Source: Sapria himalayana (taxonomy: Eukaryota; Streptophyta; Magnoliopsida; Malpighiales; Rafflesiaceae). From it: a DNA stretch of 64,000 nt. The DNA lies in assembly GCA_029783825.1 (NCBI GenBank), contig JAREIK010000375.1:526581-590580 (forward strand). The letters run 5' to 3'. Under the pieces are notes generated by a model. The model did no database searches. It saw only the letters and a list, made by a program, of their open reading frames with translations, and was not told the DNA's origin. The position numbers and the translations under genes were made by a program. Below, piece after piece: positions 40,123 through 52,600 of the stretch (positions are counted from its first letter, which is position 1; every line of letters begins with the position of its first letter).

Positions 40123-40539
40123 TTTGCTCTATTATATTTACAAATAATTATGCTCAATCATAATTCTAAATGAAACATACAATGACTTCAAATAATACTA
40201 TTAATTAAATAAAATCACTTACATATGAATATGCAAAGGCAAAATATCATGAATATCTAGGCAATGTGTTGGTAGAATCTACATAAAGAAACAGAGAATT
40301 TATTAGCATGCTAAAGTTGAAAAGATATCACAATATTGCTAGAAGAAGAGAGTATGTCTCTTCTAGTGCACCAATCAAAGCAACACAAAAAGACAAGAAT
40401 TATGAGAACACAAGAACCAAGTGAAAGGACAAGAAAGGGAAGCAAAAAAATGGAATTATATGTTTGAAGGAGTAAGCTTCTCACTTCTCAATGAAGATCA
40501 AAGATCAAAATTTCAACTGTGATTCAACTCAATCTTTGA
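40123..40539. other. Junction between duplicated CACTA units 1 and 2
   Basis: The segment lies between the 5' end of unit 1 and the 3' end of unit 2, both read on minus. It is AT-rich to mixed sequence without a recognised gene or CACTA terminus. The absence of termini argues that the two units became adjacent by internal duplication or unequal exchange rather than by separate insertion. Confidence 0.5.
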
Positions 40540-42152
40540 AGTTAAAAATAAATAGGAAAGACAAAATAAAAGGAATGAAGACTACTACAACAAAATGTCA
40601 GTCCCTTAGAGCCGATTCCATACACTCGCTGCTTCTTTCGACCTCCTATTGTCTCCAAATAAATAGGATCATAGTCAATTGGTTGAAGGTCCATAGAACC
40701 CTCAACTTGTTGATGAGTAGCTGTCACACATTTCTCCTTTAGGTCCTGAGATGAAATAGAGAAAAAAACTATTCTAGCTTTACAAAAAATAAAATAAATA
40801 TTTTGCATTTAAAACAATTTTCATAATGTATTGAAGTTTTATAAAATTTAATTAATATAATAATTTCTTTAAGAAATCATCTATGACTTGTTGTCAACAT
40901 ACTGACCATCCACTTTTTTCACATGCATCTTCCGGAAAATCTAATAAAAATTTGGATCTCGACCTAATTCTCCAGCCTATAATATGTTTTTATTAAGTCA
41001 TAAAAAATAAATGATAAAAAAATTTAACAAAATTAATAAAACCATGCGGAGATTTTATTTATTGGACTATTAGGACAAACAAAAAATATAGAAATGTTTA
41101 GAATTTCAAATTTGTACCAAATCTCGAGAGTGCTCAATGCTTGACTTTGAATATCCAGTGTGTCGACAAATTCTTGTACCTAGTCTAGCTACCTCACTTC
41201 TTCAATTTTTGCTGGCAATATTTGATTTTTTCTTCACATCTGGCTTCTCCCAATAATTAAGTCACTCGGGCCAGTCTTCCTTGGATATAAAATCAGACAT
41301 TTTTTTCATTTTATTTAATTTATGGACAAAATCAGAATATCATTGAGTAGATTTGATCTTCCATAATTACTTTATCTTTCCATCAAATTTGGGTGCCCAT
41401 GTGCACTGATTCTATAAATAGAAAAATGACAAAAGAATTTATATTAACAATAAGAACATAATTATCTACTATTTGAATAATAACCAACATAAAAGTTAAG
41501 TAATTAGATATATATTTTTCAATTCTTTTGTTTTGTTATTTTTACCTAAAAGTCATTAAAATATGATTATGTTATCGATTCAGAAACTTTCTTTCAGGAG
41601 AAAGCTTTAGAATCAGCCATTTTCTTGAAAGCCTTTGTAATTATAGTCGAACACTTGTGAGATGGAATAAAACTGTTCAAATAAATAATAACATTGAATA
41701 CAAGCAAATCATAACTATATAAAAAAACCACTGATAGTAATATCAAATTTTTTTTTTCAAGTAATTTTTACATATTTCTTTTACCTCTCATCCACAATCT
41801 CAATTTCTAACTTTACACTGATGGCATAGGAAGACACAACATTTGATGATGTTTTTGGTATTGTAAATGGGGGAACAATTGGTGTAAAATGTGGTATAGA
41901 AGATAGAGATGGATCAAAAGTTTGAGCATGAAGCATAATGGATGGTGGGCTTACATCTGATTTAGGTGATAGTAGAGGTCTTAATGATGCTGATGGTGAT
42001 AGAAATGGAGATGGTGATTGTGATGTTGAAGTCTAGATATGGTGGCTATGAGATGGTACTGATTCTACAACATGATGTAACATATTAGATGAATTTGGTT
42101 CATTTCTATGTCCACGTCTACCTCCACCATGGCCACGTCCTTTAGGCACCAT
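40540..42152 (-). pseudogene. TNPA-like (Transposase_24) pseudogene, unit 2
   Basis: This is the best preserved TNPA-like gene in the window. On minus it starts at ATG 42152-42150 with MVPKGRGHGGGRRGHRN, the Gly/Arg-rich start typical of these proteins. A Ser/Pro-rich region follows to about 41800. A segment at 41680-41560 begins FIPSHKCSTIITKAFKK. The core (41420-41110) contains WAPKFDGKIK, YWEKPDVKKKSNIASKN and RHTGYSKSSIEH, matching the conserved W-E, KKxS-x-NR and HTGGS pattern of PF03004. Then come GELGRDPNFY and KMHVKKVDGQYVD (40980-40880), and a last segment with GGRKKQRVYGIGS (about 40660-40610). Stops interrupt the core at several expected Gln, Trp or Arg positions. Introns are implied by AT-rich gaps. 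The coiled-coil C-terminus seen in unit 1 was not found. Confidence 0.82.
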
Positions 42153-42289
42153 CTACTATACAAAATAAATCATAGAACAAAAAATAGGGATATGATGAAC
42201 AAGCACGCATTTTCGAATAAAACACACTAATAGATTTCAATACAATATAAAAAGTCTTTGATAGTTTAAATTTATAATAAAATTATAAC

Positions 42290-44640
42290 AATTTAATTAT
42301 CGGCATCACTATCATTTTCTAGTGGATCTTCTGATATTTTGTCTGATTCCGATAGAAGTTCAAACTCATCTTCAGATAAAAATTGATCATATTCAATTTC
42401 TATTGTGCCACCATTTGAATCACATAAATTTTTTGGATCTTCATCGATATTCACAGGCTCAAAATTATTTATGTCATCTTCTTGCAATGCTAGTGCAATT
42501 TCTAAGTCTGCACTCCTTTGTTGTGATGTTGATAACTCAAATTTTGATCGAGCTTTGATTTTGCAAATCACCCACTAATCTCTCTTATCACGAGATAAAC
42601 TCGGATATGTATAATAATATACATGAATAGCTTGAACTACCATAATAAATGGTTAATATTGATTATATTTGCATTTATGGTTAACATCCACTAGCTTATA
42701 ATCCGAATGAATCTTTGAGCCCATACTTCATGTAGGATCAAACCGCTGGCATTTTATTAATACAATCCTATTATTTTTGAGTCCAGGATACTCCAACTTA
42801 ATAACTTCTTTGAGGTGACCATAATAATCAATCTCATTTGCACTATAACATGAGCCTTTAATGCATACACCACTATTCATTATTATTTTAGAAGAATCGT
42901 GCCTGATTGTGTGAAACTTATATCCATTAACAAAATACCTAGCATAGCTTGTCATATATCTAAACGGGCTTTTACTTAGATTCTGAATGAAAATATTTGA
43001 ATCTCCATTTGAAGTTCAAGTGCCTGTGACATAAATTAAAAAAAATGATATTAACAAATAAAAGATACTAATAAATTATATAATTCAAAAATAAAAAACT
43101 TAATTATACTCACATAATTTTTTAACTAATTCACAAATTTAGTTTCTAGCATATAATCGACATCATTTCTGGAAATTGGTGGATGCCTTTATTTTAATTG
43201 CTGAACATAAATACTGCACAAATATAAAATCAGAGAAAAAATATATATCAATTTTTAATAAATATTATTAAAGATAAAATTAAACTATGATTAAACCTGG
43301 AACCATTTTGGGTATACATACTCAATATATGGTGCAACCTCCTCACAATTAAGTAAAACATAGCTCCGGGTTACTTTGTACTCTTCATCTGTCAAACATC
43401 TTTTCATTGCTCTTCCAAATGCTTTTCCAAGGTGCTTGAAGATAGATAGTTTGTCCATAGAATCATCTTCTACCATCACATGACGTTCATAATTCCGTGA
43501 CACATTTCTATTCTTTGTATTGACATGATCTCAAACTATTAAGAACAAAATGATGATGCTTCTTCTACTAAATATGCATTGCAAATTGAACCTTCAACCT
43601 TTACCTTGTTTCTAATATTCAATATCAATTTACGAAGATACCTACATCCATAATGTTAGGTTTCAATTAGATTAAATTACAATAATACTTAAAGTACTAA
43701 ATAATAAAACACATCAAATTATATGTATTTACCTCTCAAAAAGATTAATCCACCTGAATTGTACAGGCCCTACAATTCTTGCTTCATATGCCAAATGGAC
43801 CAACAAATGCTCCATCGAGTCAAAAAAACTCGGTGGGAATATCCGTCCAAGCTTACAAATAATAAGTGGAATGTCATTCTCCAGCCTAGCCATGTCATCT
43901 ATTTTGATTGTAGTTTCAGTTAGCTGCTTGAAAAACAAACTAAGTTCTGTAAGGACCTTCCAAACACTTAATGGAAGTAATTCATGGAATGCAATTTGTA
44001 TTAATCTCTACATAAATACATGACATCATGACTTTTCATTCCAAATAACTTAAGATTCTTCATATCCACGCATCTACCCATATTTGACACATATCCATCA
44101 CGATATTTCAAATTTTAAACCCATTCACACAATATATGTCTTGCCTTCTTATCAAGGGTGTAGCAAAATTTAGGGAAATTTTCTATTTCCTCATTCAGTT
44201 TCAATTCAGGATGCCGACAATAATCATTCAGCTCTTGTCTTGATTTTAAAGTGACTTTTGTTTTTCCATCTACATTAAGGATAGTGTTGAAAACATTATC
44301 AAAAACATTTTATTCAATATGCATTACATCTAAGTTATGATGAATTAAATTGGACTTCCAATAGAAAAAGTCACAAAATATACTATGTTTCCTCCAACCA
44401 ACTAATTTGCTTTTTGGTCCATTACTTCTAGTAGCTTCCTTTTCAGTTACCTTCTTCAAAACCAAACTCTGAATCTCTGTCATAATATCATCTTCTGAAC
44501 GAACTACTAGTGCAACTATTATAACAGTTTTATTTTTTTATAATGTAGTTCCATTTCTTTGAAATGGATGATTCGTAGGTAGAAACTTAGTATAATTATC
44601 AAACCATGACTGATTACCACTAAATTTGAGAGTAAATACA
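42290..44640 (-). pseudogene. TNP2-like CACTA transposase pseudogene, unit 2, N-terminally truncated
   Basis: This is a diverged copy of the C-terminal two-thirds of the unit 1 transposase. It begins inside Transposase_21 at about 44640, corresponding to about 38797 in unit 1. Beyond that point the sequence turns into unrelated AT-rich repeat, so the Transpos_assoc domain and catalytic N-terminal half are absent. On minus it contains DUF4218 (43938-43729, with NDIPLIICKLGRIFPPSFFD and HLAYEARIVGPVQ; continuing 43503-43291 with LLNCEEVAPYIEYV), DUF4216 (42955-42728, with NSGVCIKGSCYS and KCQRFDPT) and the acidic tail (42571-42293). Stops and frameshifts separate the segments. The unit 2 TNPA-like gene follows, as in unit 1. 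Confidence 0.88.
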
Positions 44641-46320
44641 TGTATAAATATAGTTAATCTTTATTTATACATGTAGGTACATATATTTATTTATATAATT
44701 CTATATATCTATACCTATAGTTATGTATAGGTATAGATATAGTAAAATTCATTTTTGAATACTACTATATACAAATGTATATTAAATATAAGTTGTAAAT
44801 TATATATTTAAATATAGTTATATATAAAGTTTTTATAGTAATACATATAATAAGTTACAATTATTTATAGTTATATGTTATTATACATATAGTATATATA
44901 ACAATAAATATTTTTATATAGTAAAACATATAGGTATATATAGATATATTGAATACAAATAGGTATACATAAATATATAAAGTTATAAATAAATATATAG
45001 ATTTTCATATATGTATACATAGTTACAAATATAGTTATATTTAATTAATATAGTGTTATAAAGTTATACAATTATTTATATATAATTATACAAATATTTA
45101 TATATAGCCATACAACTTCAATAGATAACTAAAATATGGCGAGCAATGATGTTTAGAGAGAGAGAGAAGAAATACTATATTTCTACCATTTTCCACATGA
45201 GCAGGAAGTTACTTTGAATGACAATTTACTACTGCTTCTATGGTGAAGTGATGTTTGGATTATTATTACCATGCTATTTGTTTTTAAAAATATTATTCTT
45301 GATAGTAATTATGTACAAAAAAGTTTGGTTCATATATTTTATACTATCTTAGCTTGAGTATCCATGACACATTGCTATATGTTGATCTTATTATATCAGT
45401 ATGAAATCATTATTTTATTATTACTAAACTTGATTCAACAAGTCTACTCATCACTAACAGAAGAAAGATCACAAGGAATCACACACTACGAGACATCTAT
45501 TGAAGGAATATTGAAATTATTAGAAATATAAGTGTTTTATTTAAAGAAACATAAATATGAAGTTATTATGTTTGAGATAATTTTGAGATAAATTTAATTA
45601 ACAAAATGTTAGATACATGGAAAATATAAATCTACACACACACACACACACACACACACCATGATAATATTTGTTAAAGATAAGTGCAACCATAAGAATA
45701 TAAATGAATCATGTAGGAAAATGACAATAAATTCTATGAAAAAATTAATAAGAATAATTATTTGTATATCATATGTTGACTTACAAGCTTATCACATGCT
45801 TACTTGGATGAATATCATGTGTTAGCATGTATGATTTCCATGTCTTGGTTTACATGAGTGATAAGTATTGATTATGTGTGTACTATCTGTTCTCGTGCAT
45901 TAATGCCAAGTGCTTGAAAGTGTGCTTGTCATATAATGATGTGTATACCTGCCAAGGATTGACTTGACATGTGAAAGATATGTGTTGGCTTACTAAATGT
46001 TGCATCAAAAATTAAAATACTTGGAATATTGCCTATAAATAAATGTGATTAAGGGATCCTAGCACACAACAACACATATCATGAGAACATTTCAAAGTGA
46101 ATTGAAAAATGTTTGCTCAATTATTTTCAATTACATGTGTGAATATTATTGAGTTTTCTAGAAGTTGGTAGAATTGTTCAAACTGGTTCAATCGAATATA
46201 ATCAGTTTAATTTAATTTGACATGCTAAACTATTATTTTATTTATTTTATTTTATTTATTTTAATTTATTTTAATTTATTTTATTTTTGAATTTAATCAT
46301 TACTCATTTTTGAATATTTT
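44641..46320. other. AT-rich segment joining transposase unit 2 to repeat copy B
   Basis: Positions 44641-45120 are TATA/ATGT-rich low-complexity sequence like that at 1-420. Positions 45120-46320 are AT-rich and apparently unique. They include a short (AG)n at about 45157, a (AC)13 microsatellite at 45634-45659, and stepped ttatttta runs at 46230-46290. No gene and no CACTA left terminus was found. Confidence 0.55.
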
Positions 46321-46560
46321 TTGTAGATACCAAGTCGGCATACCTATGTATGTATACTAGTTATGTATAAGATACACATCCATATTGATGTATACTAATT
46401 TTGTAGATATTAAGTCGGCATACCTAAGTATGAATACTAGTTATGTATAAAATACACATGCATATTCATGTATACTATTTTTGTAGATATCAAGTCGGCA
46501 AACCTAAGTATATATACTATTTATATATTGTTTTTGTATACGATCACCATCAAAACCCAC
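46321..46560. repeat. Three 80-bp tandem repeats with caagtcggca core
   Basis: The phrase ttgtagatat plus (c/t)aagtcggca starts at 46321, 46401 and 46481, an exact 80-base spacing. Each is followed by aacctaagta-like and ttatgtataaaatacacat-like words. The third unit is partial. One copy of the core occurs at about 430-455 in repeat copy A. Confidence 0.88.
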
Positions 46561-47943
46561 ACAATGACAATGCATTATATCACAAATACATGAAGGATGT
46601 ATATGAATAGGTTTACATAAAAAATCCAAGCATACCATGCTGATTAAAGAATAAATCAGGAAACAAAAATATAGAATAAAAATGCTTACTCTTCAATTAA
46701 GCAATCCAAGATAATCAATGAAGAATAAATGTATAAACGTATCTCAAATCAATAACAAATTAAAACTTAAACCTCAAATTAATTTTAGTTGAATCGGCAT
46801 CAAGAGATAGATTTTGGAATGCGGAGGAATTTGGTTCTTTTAGAGATGCGTCAAGTCAAGAGAGAGAATATATATTTTTAAAAAATATTTATATTTTTAA
46901 TTCTTAAAACATTAAATAAACAATATATAAATATATATATATAATACAAATATACTCAGTAATTTTATTTACTATCAAAAATTTTTCAACAAAATTAATG
47001 TGCATGTAGCAAGGTACAAATGAAAACAAATACCTTACAATTTTTTATTATAATATTAATTAAACAATAAATATATAAATAATAATAAAAAAATGTTTTG
47101 CCTTAAAAAAATATCAAATAGGTACAAAATTAACAAACTTCATATAATAAGACATAAATGAAAAGATGATTTGTCTTCTAGCCACTCACCTAAAAGTTAT
47201 AAAATACTTGTAATGTAAAAAATTATATAAAAATTTCTATTCTTTGGTAATAAATTTTTAAGAATTCATATTAATTTTTATGAAGATAATATGAAATAAT
47301 TTTAAATGCATAAAATTTCATATTATTTGATATCATTTATAATTTTTAAAATTCAAAAAATTACTTAAAGTGAGAAGATAATTAAAAAAAGTAATATTTA
47401 TTATTTTAATAAAAACGTAATGTTAAAAGCTAATTGTAAAAAAATTACTCAATTGTTTAATTTTTATAAATTTTCGTAGGATTAAACATCTATGTATTTA
47501 TTTATAATTATTATATTAATTTCTTTTAACTTTATTGAAAAAATTATATTTTTATTATATTTCAAGATTTTCGAAATTTGTATTATTTATTTTTTTAAAA
47601 GTTTTTTAAAATCATAAAATTTTTTAAATACGTATAATAATATTAATATTTAATAGTTAATTCGTCAATTCATATATTTTTGAAAATATTTTTTATTTTA
47701 TTTTACAATGAATTAATTTACATTTAAAGTAGTAGAAATTTTAATTTATGTTAATTTAATTTTTAAAATATCAAAAAAAAATTTATACTTATTGAATTAA
47801 TTATTTAATGGTACTATAATTTAAATTATTTAGTTTCTTAATTAAATATTTTAGAAAAATTTTTTGTATACTTTTTTAAAAAACTATTACATCATAAAAA
47901 TAGTTATTTTAGTCCTTATTAAAATAATCTTTTTTTTGTATTT
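46321..47943. repeat. AT-rich interspersed repeat, copy B
   Basis: It is collinear with 420-1957 (copy A) through a long list of shared landmarks, ending at gttattttagtccttatt. After 47943 copy B continues to CACTA subterminal repeats, whereas copy A turns into TATC array. It is probably the internal part of a CACTA-derived, possibly non-autonomous, element. No gene is present. Confidence 0.8.
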
Positions 47944-48109
47944 TTATATATTTTAAATTAATTATTTATAATATCAATTTTTATGATTTTACTAGGAGAA
48001 TGTGTGTTTCAAGGATTGCTCATATATAGACCAATAACATACATTTAATAAACAAAATTAAATAAAATATTAAAAACAATAATAAATAAAAAAAATTATA
48101 TAATTAAAT

Positions 48110-49130
48110 ATTGGCTGGGGAAATAGCATCGCTAAATCCGTAGCTAAATTATGGATTTTATAAGCTAGAAAAAATTCATCGCTATAATACGGATTTTATT
48201 AGCTCGAAAAAATCCGTCGCTAAATTACTATTTTTATTAGCTAGAAAAATTCCCTCGCAAAATTAAGGATTTTATTTTCCAAGGAAATTCCATCACAGAA
48301 TCCATCACTAATATATGTATTTTTTTGGCAAGGAATATTTACTCAGTAAATCCATGGATAAAATATGGATTTTATTAGCTAGAGAAAATTCGTCGCTAAA
48401 TCCGTCGCTAAATCCATCGCAAAATCAAAGATTTTATTAGAACAAGAAAATCTGTTGCTAAATCAGTCGCTAAATCTAGGATTTTATTAGAAAGGGAACA
48501 TTCGTCCCTAAATCAAAGATTTTATTAGCAAAACAAAATCTATCTCTAAATCTGCCGCTAAATCAAGGATTTTATTAGCAATAGATATTCCGTCGCAAAT
48601 TTTGCCGATAAATCAAGGATTTAATTAGCAATAGAAATTTTGTCGTAAATCCATCACTAAATCAATGATTTTATTAGCAATGAAAATTCCATAACTAAAT
48701 TTATCGCTAAATCAAGGATTTTATTAGTAAGGGAAATTCTATCACTAAATTCGTCGCTAAATCAAAGATTTTATTGGCAAGAGATATTCCGTTGCAAAAT
48801 CCATTGATAAAATTTTCTCTTTCCTAGAGCGGAAGTTATGAAAATTTTCCATCACTAATCCATTGATAAATCTATCACTAAAATCTCCATTTTTCTTTAG
48901 CTTAATTTACGAAAATTTTTTGTTGCTAATCCATCGCTAAATCCCCCACTTTTCTTTAGTAGAATTTTCAAAAAAATTTCTCTCACTGATCCGTCGCTAA
49001 TCCGTTGTTATTTTTTTTTCATAATAAAAATCATCAATCCCTTGCTATTCCTTAGCTAATCTCTTGCAATTTAGCCAGGGATTGATCTCTAGCTAAAATT
49101 ACCTAACTAAATTGATATTTTCTTATAGTG
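48110..49130. mobile_element. CACTA subterminal repeat array and terminus
   Basis: About fourteen direct units of 38-62 bases (mostly near 50) run from 48150 to 48830. Each has gattttattag, a gaaaattc-like centre and one or two cgtcgctaaat words. More divergent units continue to 49080. The block closes with ttttcttatagtg, the complement of CACTATAAGAAAA, a CACTA terminus facing right at 49130. The word tcgctaaat is the probable TNPA-like binding motif. The matching left terminus was not found. Confidence 0.85.
49118..49130 (-). repeat. CACTA terminal inverted repeat inside the composite block
   Basis: The complement reads CACTATAAGAAAA. The next bases are cta, a possible 3-base target duplication. 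They lie within the C-terminal tail of the unit 3 TNPA-like pseudogene, so this end probably marks an insertion into unit 3 or a join between two elements. Confidence 0.8.
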
Positions 49131-49971
49131 CTAGAGATGGTTTTGTGGGTGTAGAAGCTGGATTGGTAGGATCTAGATGTTGGGCATTGGATTGAGATTG
49201 TGCGTTAAACATACATTCAAATTGCTCCATCTTTTGTTAAAATTGCTGTTCTAATTACTCTTTATACAATCTCACATTTTCATTCATTTTGAGTTGAAGT
49301 TCTTGGACTTCTACTCTCACCCTTTGCACAACCACTTCATCATACATTTTGTGAAATGTTCATCAGATGTAAAATCATAGCGCAAAGTTCTAGAGGAACT
49401 ACTGAAAGTCTCAAGGTAAAATACAGACACTTGAGAGCCAAGGCCATACACATGCCTTTTTTTTACCTCCAACAAAATGTAGATATAACTGGCTCGTGTT
49501 AACCTCCACTAGCTCCATTGAATCCTTCTCAGTCTTAGAAGAAAAGGAAACCATGGTTTCCATGGCATCTTATATTTAATTCATTATAAAATTAATAATA
49601 ATTTAAGAATAATTGTGAGTTAATTTAATAAAGCAAAATTGAAATCTTACATTGATGTCCTTAGATCTTTTGTCAGCAAAACCACCATCTTTTTTGGTGT
49701 ACATCTTTTTGAACACTTCAAATGATATGGGGGGGGGGTGTTTCAATTCCTTTTCCTACTAAAATTAATTAGTTCGAATAAGATGATGAGGAAATGTTAT
49801 TTAAAAAAATATTCATAAAATTCTTACCAAAGCAATACAATGTTGAATTGTGGATCTAAAGCCACCTATATGTGTGGAAAGACGAGTGCCAAGTCCTCCC
49901 TTTTCTGTACGACAATTTTTAGTAGCTTGTTCATGTTTCTTTTCATATTCAGAAGTATTCCAATGTTGATG

Positions 49972-50124
49972 CTAGCTTTCCCATTTATCTTCTGGTATAT
50001 TATCTTCCTTTTTCCCTTCTATTCGCATCTTGCACAACCAATCCCTTGCTACTAGCTTTCCCATTTATCTTCTGGTATATTATCTTCCTTTTTTCCTTCG
50101 ATTCGCATCTTGCACAACCAATCC
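49972..50124 (-). repeat. 80-bp tandem duplication within the unit 3 TNPA-like core
   Basis: The word ctagctttcccatttatc begins at 49972 and again at 50052. Sequence is nearly identical through gcacaaccaatccc. 80 is not a multiple of three, so the duplication shifts the frame. It repeats the segment encoding GDWLCKMRIEGKKEDN. The few differences between copies suggest it is recent compared with the decay of the gene. Confidence 0.92.
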
Positions 50125-50189
50125 CCATATCGCTTTCCTGCCACCCTATAAAACATTCTATTGACTAATACATCATTTTAATCATCCTA

Positions 50190-52600
50190 GTTACATGCTT
50201 TCTGAAAAATATATATATATATATATATATTTCAACGCATAAAAATACATAACCACATACAGTACTAGTAGCAAAATGTGATTTTGAAATAATACAATTT
50301 TAACAAGTTTGAATGATCTTAAACCATCTTTTCTTTTGTAAGCGGCACACGAACAAATTACAAGGGGCTAAAATTGTTAAAATATAAAGATGTAGTTACT
50401 CCTATTGCTACTAAAATCATTTTCTCTCTAATCTTAGACCAATAGATCAAAAAATAATCAAATATTTTAACTTTAAAAGCAATAACATCATCATGCATTA
50501 TAACTTTCAAAGAGAGAGTAGAATAATAAATGGAGGCAATATGTTCTATTTCATGTTAATACCCCACTATAACCAATCAGAAAAAAATAAAGAAAAAGGG
50601 AGAAAATTCAAATTAGATACTACACCAGCATATCAAATATCCATAGAATCTCTTTTCTAACACTTATGCGATCTTATTACGCACTTCACCAATTCAGCTC
50701 TTTAGAGCATTCAGGTTACCTTATCAATATATGTGTCTCTTTTTTCTTTTGTTTATAAAAATTTAACCATTTTATATCCTTCTATTGCCTAGACCACCTA
50801 TTGGCTTCTTAATATTTTATCAAATGAATACTACACCACCTATTGGCTACTTGCTTAATATTGTATCAAATGAAACTAAAGACTATTCAATTACATTTTA
50901 GAATGTGTATGGATTCTTAGTTGTTCAGAATTGAACTTACACTGTATTATTTTAAGCTTAGCTACCAAAAACCAAAACAATTATAAATAATCAATTTGTA
51001 ATTCCCATAAAATGATGAGGACAAGAAACATAAAGGCTGGTAGCAGAGCAACCTAAAAAAAGTCACATTCAATTTACAACATCAACATACGAATAAGATC
51101 AAAGGGTCCATCACCATCAAAATCCATTTATCAATAATAAATTATTGGACATATACATACACACATATTTAAATAAGACTTATATACCATTGTCAAAGAG
51201 CTATATTTTTTTGTTAAAAAGTACTAAAGCAATTTTTTTTTGCATCCAGCAACTAGCAGTAATTTTTTTTAGCCAACAACAAGTAGCATTTATTTGCTAC
51301 GAGCAACAAGCAGAAGTGTTGTTAGCCATAATTAAATGCATAGGTCTAGTTAGAGTAGAGTAGAGGATGCTTGCTTTATCTATGATTCCAATTCATCAAC
51401 AATTTATATGCATACATATATTGATAAAGATGTATAAATGTAAATATAGTCAATGTTTTGTTCTTATATTTAGGTGTATGCTTTCTTCCATGACCTATAT
51501 ATGGCAAAATATTTTCCAACTAACGTATTTTATTCAAGATTTTTTTTATTCTTCAGGTTTAATGCTAGAATAGATGAATAGAAAGGTAGTTTCTATCATA
51601 CATAGGCTGATATGCATCTCTGTACTAAAACATTATATACAACTATTATAGGTAAATTTTTCCTGAACATTAATATGTTCTAGTTTATCATATCCAGAAC
51701 ATTTGTTTTGTCATAATTAATTTGGTTCAATAAAGGTGAGTTCATTATATAACCTCATTAATTGATAGCTTACTTATTGAATCAGACATCTATCGCTCAA
51801 GTTCCTCACCCTTTTTTCCCTTTTTTACCATTTGGACTTAAAATAATATACACCCCTCCTTTTAATATGATCTAATCAAAATTATTATCCACATTGATGT
51901 AAAATTTCTTACTAAATTTATCTAATAAATTAAATACCAAAAACACATGGCAATTGAGTTTTTTTTTATTGATATCTACCTACTAATTGGAACTTTTTTT
52001 ATGGACCAAAGAAGCTGTAACATCACCATATCTTGCTACTATTTGAACATAAGGTTCCACAAAATGCACCTATAACTTAGCCCTCAGCATATACATTAAA
52101 ATACATGATTAAACTAAAAACATAACAAGTTTTCACACCAGCTAGCCATAGAAAGCAACTTGTATTATGAACAAATCATACTCTACTCGAAATGAAATCC
52201 TATCAAATGCAACAAGTTTCCCACAAAATATAGAACAAGAAGTTTCTAGAAAAGGTTTTGGTAGATACATGAATAATGACAGCTAAAAGTTGATGCCAAA
52301 CATCTCTTTAAAAAGGAAAAAAAAGCTATCATAATGAACCCAATCTAACCAAGATATTTCGAATAAAAAGAATACTTAAGAATATAAAAAGTTGTAATTA
52401 ATGAAACAAAAGTTTCATTGTTACAGAAATAGCAACATAACATCGGCTGGAAAAAAATCCATCATCATCAAACACATACACTTTCACCACATTTGAAAGG
52501 TGAATCCTATACATGCAACAACCCAACAGAACAGCAGTTAGTTTACATAATACATTAAAAGAATCTTGTCAAGTGTGCAATGGTAACAAGAGAACAAGTA
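50190..52600. other. AT-rich gap within the unit 3 TNPA-like gene
   Basis: No conserved coding segment was recognised here. It may be a long intron or an old insertion between TNPA-like exons. A short (TA)n run lies at about 50208-50230. Open stretches near 51145-51573 are AT-rich and resemble no family I know. Confidence 0.5.

Noticed and set aside
40491..40742. Small + strand protein upstream of unit 2
   Set aside because: It lies antisense to the TNPA-like end with GGRKKQRVYGIGS, which has a clear family match on minus.
48110..49080. CRISPR-like array because of regular spacing of similar repeats
   Set aside because: The spacers are themselves related, the units are diverged, the context is a plant CACTA end, and no cas genes exist. 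They are subterminal repeats.
51145..51573. Two small + strand frames of 68-72 residues
   Set aside because: They are AT-rich, have no recognisable motif, and sit in the intron-like gap of the unit 3 TNPA-like gene.
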